Shown piece by piece: positions 5,121 to 6,636 of a stretch of DNA of 6,636 bases (position 1 is its first letter; every line of letters starts with the position of its first letter). The notes under the pieces were generated by a model. That model was not told the DNA's origin. It was given only the letters and a program-made list of their open reading frames with translations, and did no database searches. The stretch is taken from NCBI GenBank assembly GCA_015487835.1, contig WFOY01000010.1, forward strand, positions 1 to 6,636, in the 5' to 3' direction. Source of the stretch: Aquificaceae bacterium (lineage in GTDB: Bacteria > Aquificota > Aquificia > Aquificales > Aquificaceae). Position numbers and translations under genes: made by a program.

Positions 5121-6636
5121 ATGTACAGGTTTTTCATCCACCGCCCCGTCACCACGTTCATGCTCATGATAGCCTTCGTGATCCTCGGCTACTACGCCTA
5201 CAGGAACATACCCGTTGACAGGTTCCCCGACGTGGACTTCCCTATGGTCACGATCACGACAACCTACAAGGGGGCGAACCCCTACGTGGTAGATACGACG
5301 GTCACAAGGGTTATCGAGGAGGACCTCGCCAGCATAAGCGGTATAGACGCCATAATCTCCAAGAGCTTCACGGGCCTGTCGAGGGTAGTTGTGGTCTTCG
5401 ACCTCGGGAAGGACATAGACGTGGCGGCCCAGGAGGTTAGGGACGTGGTCCAGAGGGCTATGAGGAGGCTCCCCGAGGGTGCGGACCCACCTCTGGTCAG
5501 GAAGATCACCACCTCCGCGGCTCCCATTATGGCCGTCCTGGTTCACGGTGACGTGGACTACGATATAGTCTCCTTCTTCGCTGACAAGGTTGTAAAGAGG
5601 GAGTTCGAGAGGATAAGGGGTGTCGGTGAGGTTCACGTCGGTGGCTTCAGGGACAGGGTGCTGTGGATAAGGATCGACCCTGAGAAGCTCTACTCCAGGA
5701 ACATAACAGTCCAGGAGGTGGTCGAGGCCTTCAAACGCCAGCACGTTGAGGCCCCAGCTGGGATCATCTACGGCAAGAACAGGGAGTACATACTCAGGAT
5801 AGTGGGGAAGTTCAAGGACGCCAAGGAGGTCAACGAACTCGTCCTGCGGGACGGGATAAGGCTGAAGGACGTGGGCCGTTCCGAGTTCACCTACGAGGAG
5901 AGGAGGAACGCGGTCAGGTTCAACCTGAAGTCGGCGGTCGCCCTGATAATATACAAGGAGAGCAAGTCGAACACGGTCGAGACGGCCAAAAGGGTCTGGG
6001 AGAGGATAGAGGATCTTAGGAAGGTAGCCCCAAAAGGGGTGAACATAGACGTAAACTACGACGCCTCCGTCTTCATAAAGAGGAGCGTGAGCGACGCAGT
6101 CCACGAGATCATGGTGGGGAGCTTGCTCACAGCCCTCATGGTCTTCCTGTTCCTCGGAAGCCTAAGGCTGACACTGATCCCCGTGTCAGCGATCCCCATC
6201 TCCATACTGGGGACCATATTCGTCCTCTACCTCACGGGCAACTCCCTGAACATCATGACCCTCATAGCCCTCGCGGTGGCCGTGGGTATAGTTATCGACG
6301 ACGCGATCGTTGTCCTTGAGAGCATCTACAGGAGGAACGAGGAAGGGCTGAGGGGAACGGAGGCGGCCGAGAGGGGAACGAGGATAGTCATATTCGCCCT
6401 CCTTGCCTCAACCTCCTCTTTAATAGTTATATTCCTTCCAGTCCTATTCTTAAAGGGGCCCATAGGTACCTTCTTCAGCGTATTTACCCTGACCCTAATA
6501 ACCGCCATAGCCATATCCTTTCTGGTGTCCGTCTCCTTCACGCCCATGATCTCCGCCAGGTTGGTGAGACCAGGGGAGAGAAACCCCTTCATGAGGGCCT
6601 ACGAGAGGTTCGAGGTGGCCTTCGACAGGGCCCTCC
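5121..6636 (+). CDS. RND efflux permease (HAE1/AcrB-type), N-terminal half, cut by window edge
   Basis: The first 505 codons of a proton-driven RND pump; family members have about 1,000-1,050 residues, so roughly half is missing at the right edge. It starts MYRFFIHRPVTTFMLM, the usual RND opening, with transmembrane helix 1 at about 10-28 followed by IPVDRFPDVDFPMVTI. The first periplasmic porter region spans about 30-330 (for example GANPYVVDTTVTRVIEEDL, 51-69). Membrane helices resume at about 333: MVFLFLGSLRLTLIPVSAIP, then LNIMTLIALAVAVGIVIDDAIVVLES, where D393 and D394 match the proton-relay aspartates of AcrB TM4. The paired aspartates (DDA) point to the HAE1 drug/hydrophobe class rather than the heavy-metal class, which usually has DGA. 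It lies in the inner membrane and should work with the adaptor and channel encoded divergently. There is no ribosome binding site before the ATG; the start is fixed by homology and the adjacent promoter. Confidence 0.95.
   Translation, partial: MYRFFIHRPVTTFMLMIAFVILGYYAYRNIPVDRFPDVDFPMVTITTTYKGANPYVVDTTVTRVIEEDLASISGIDAIISKSFTGLSRVVVVFDLGKDIDVAAQEVRDVVQRAMRRLPEGADPPLVRKITTSAAPIMAVLVHGDVDYDIVSFFADKVVKREFERIRGVGEVHVGGFRDRVLWIRIDPEKLYSRNITVQEVVEAFKRQHVEAPAGIIYGKNREYILRIVGKFKDAKEVNELVLRDGIRLKDVGRSEFTYEERRNAVRFNLKSAVALIIYKESKSNTVETAKRVWERIEDLRKVAPKGVNIDVNYDASVFIKRSVSDAVHEIMVGSLLTALMVFLFLGSLRLTLIPVSAIPISILGTIFVLYLTGNSLNIMTLIALAVAVGIVIDDAIVVLESIYRRNEEGLRGTEAAERGTRIVIFALLASTSSLIVIFLPVLFLKGPIGTFFSVFTLTLITAIAISFLVSVSFTPMISARLVRPGERNPFMRAYERFEVAFDRAL

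Noticed and set aside
5100..6104. The adaptor reading frame stays open for a further 1 kb upstream, antisense to the permease gene.
   Set aside because: The translated extension is low-complexity and unlike any adaptor, while the plus strand encodes a clear RND permease. The lipoprotein signal fixes the real start at 5099.

Overview
The window holds six genes in a GC-rich, very compact layout. All are cellular genes of a Gram-negative-type bacterium, since a lipoprotein adaptor, a TolC-type outer-membrane channel and an RND pump are all present. Heavy use of AGG and ATA codons, Lys/Glu/Arg-rich proteins, overlapping genes and 16-21 bp gene spacings suggest a thermophile. The protein style reminds me of Aquificota, but this is an impression rather than a proven placement. 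I see no mobile element, CRISPR array, tRNA or rRNA.

Layout from left to right. Bases 1-1712, minus strand, carry a two-gene DNA modification/repair unit. A GATC-type (Dam/DpnIIA-like) adenine methyltransferase comes first and overlaps by 14 bp a radical SAM protein of the putative DNA modification/repair family usually linked to a uracil-DNA-glycosylase-like gene; the radical SAM gene runs off the left edge. Bases 1729-2820, plus strand, encode a full-length bifunctional chorismate mutase/prephenate dehydratase (PheA), diverging from the methylase gene across only 16 bp. Bases 2755-5099, minus strand, encode a TolC-family channel and, upstream of it, a lipoprotein membrane-fusion adaptor, joined by an ATGA overlap. 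The channel gene ends inside pheA, giving a 66 bp convergent overlap. Bases 5121-6636, plus strand, encode the N-terminal half of the RND (HAE1-type) permease, diverging from the adaptor gene across 21 bp.

Functionally, adaptor, channel and permease form one tripartite efflux pump spanning both membranes, with its three genes split over two divergent transcripts. PheA makes phenylpyruvate for phenylalanine synthesis and is probably inhibited by phenylalanine. The methylase and radical SAM protein look like a co-expressed DNA adenine methylation and repair/modification pair.

Three points deserve a second look. GATC, the likely target of the methylase, is absent from about 1.26 kb covering its whole gene, yet occurs about 40 times elsewhere in the window. 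TATAAT-like boxes end 6-8 bp before several start codons that lack Shine-Dalgarno sites, which suggests leaderless transcription. The methylase is operonic with the radical SAM protein. All coding assignments are by reading translations and motifs; no database search was possible.
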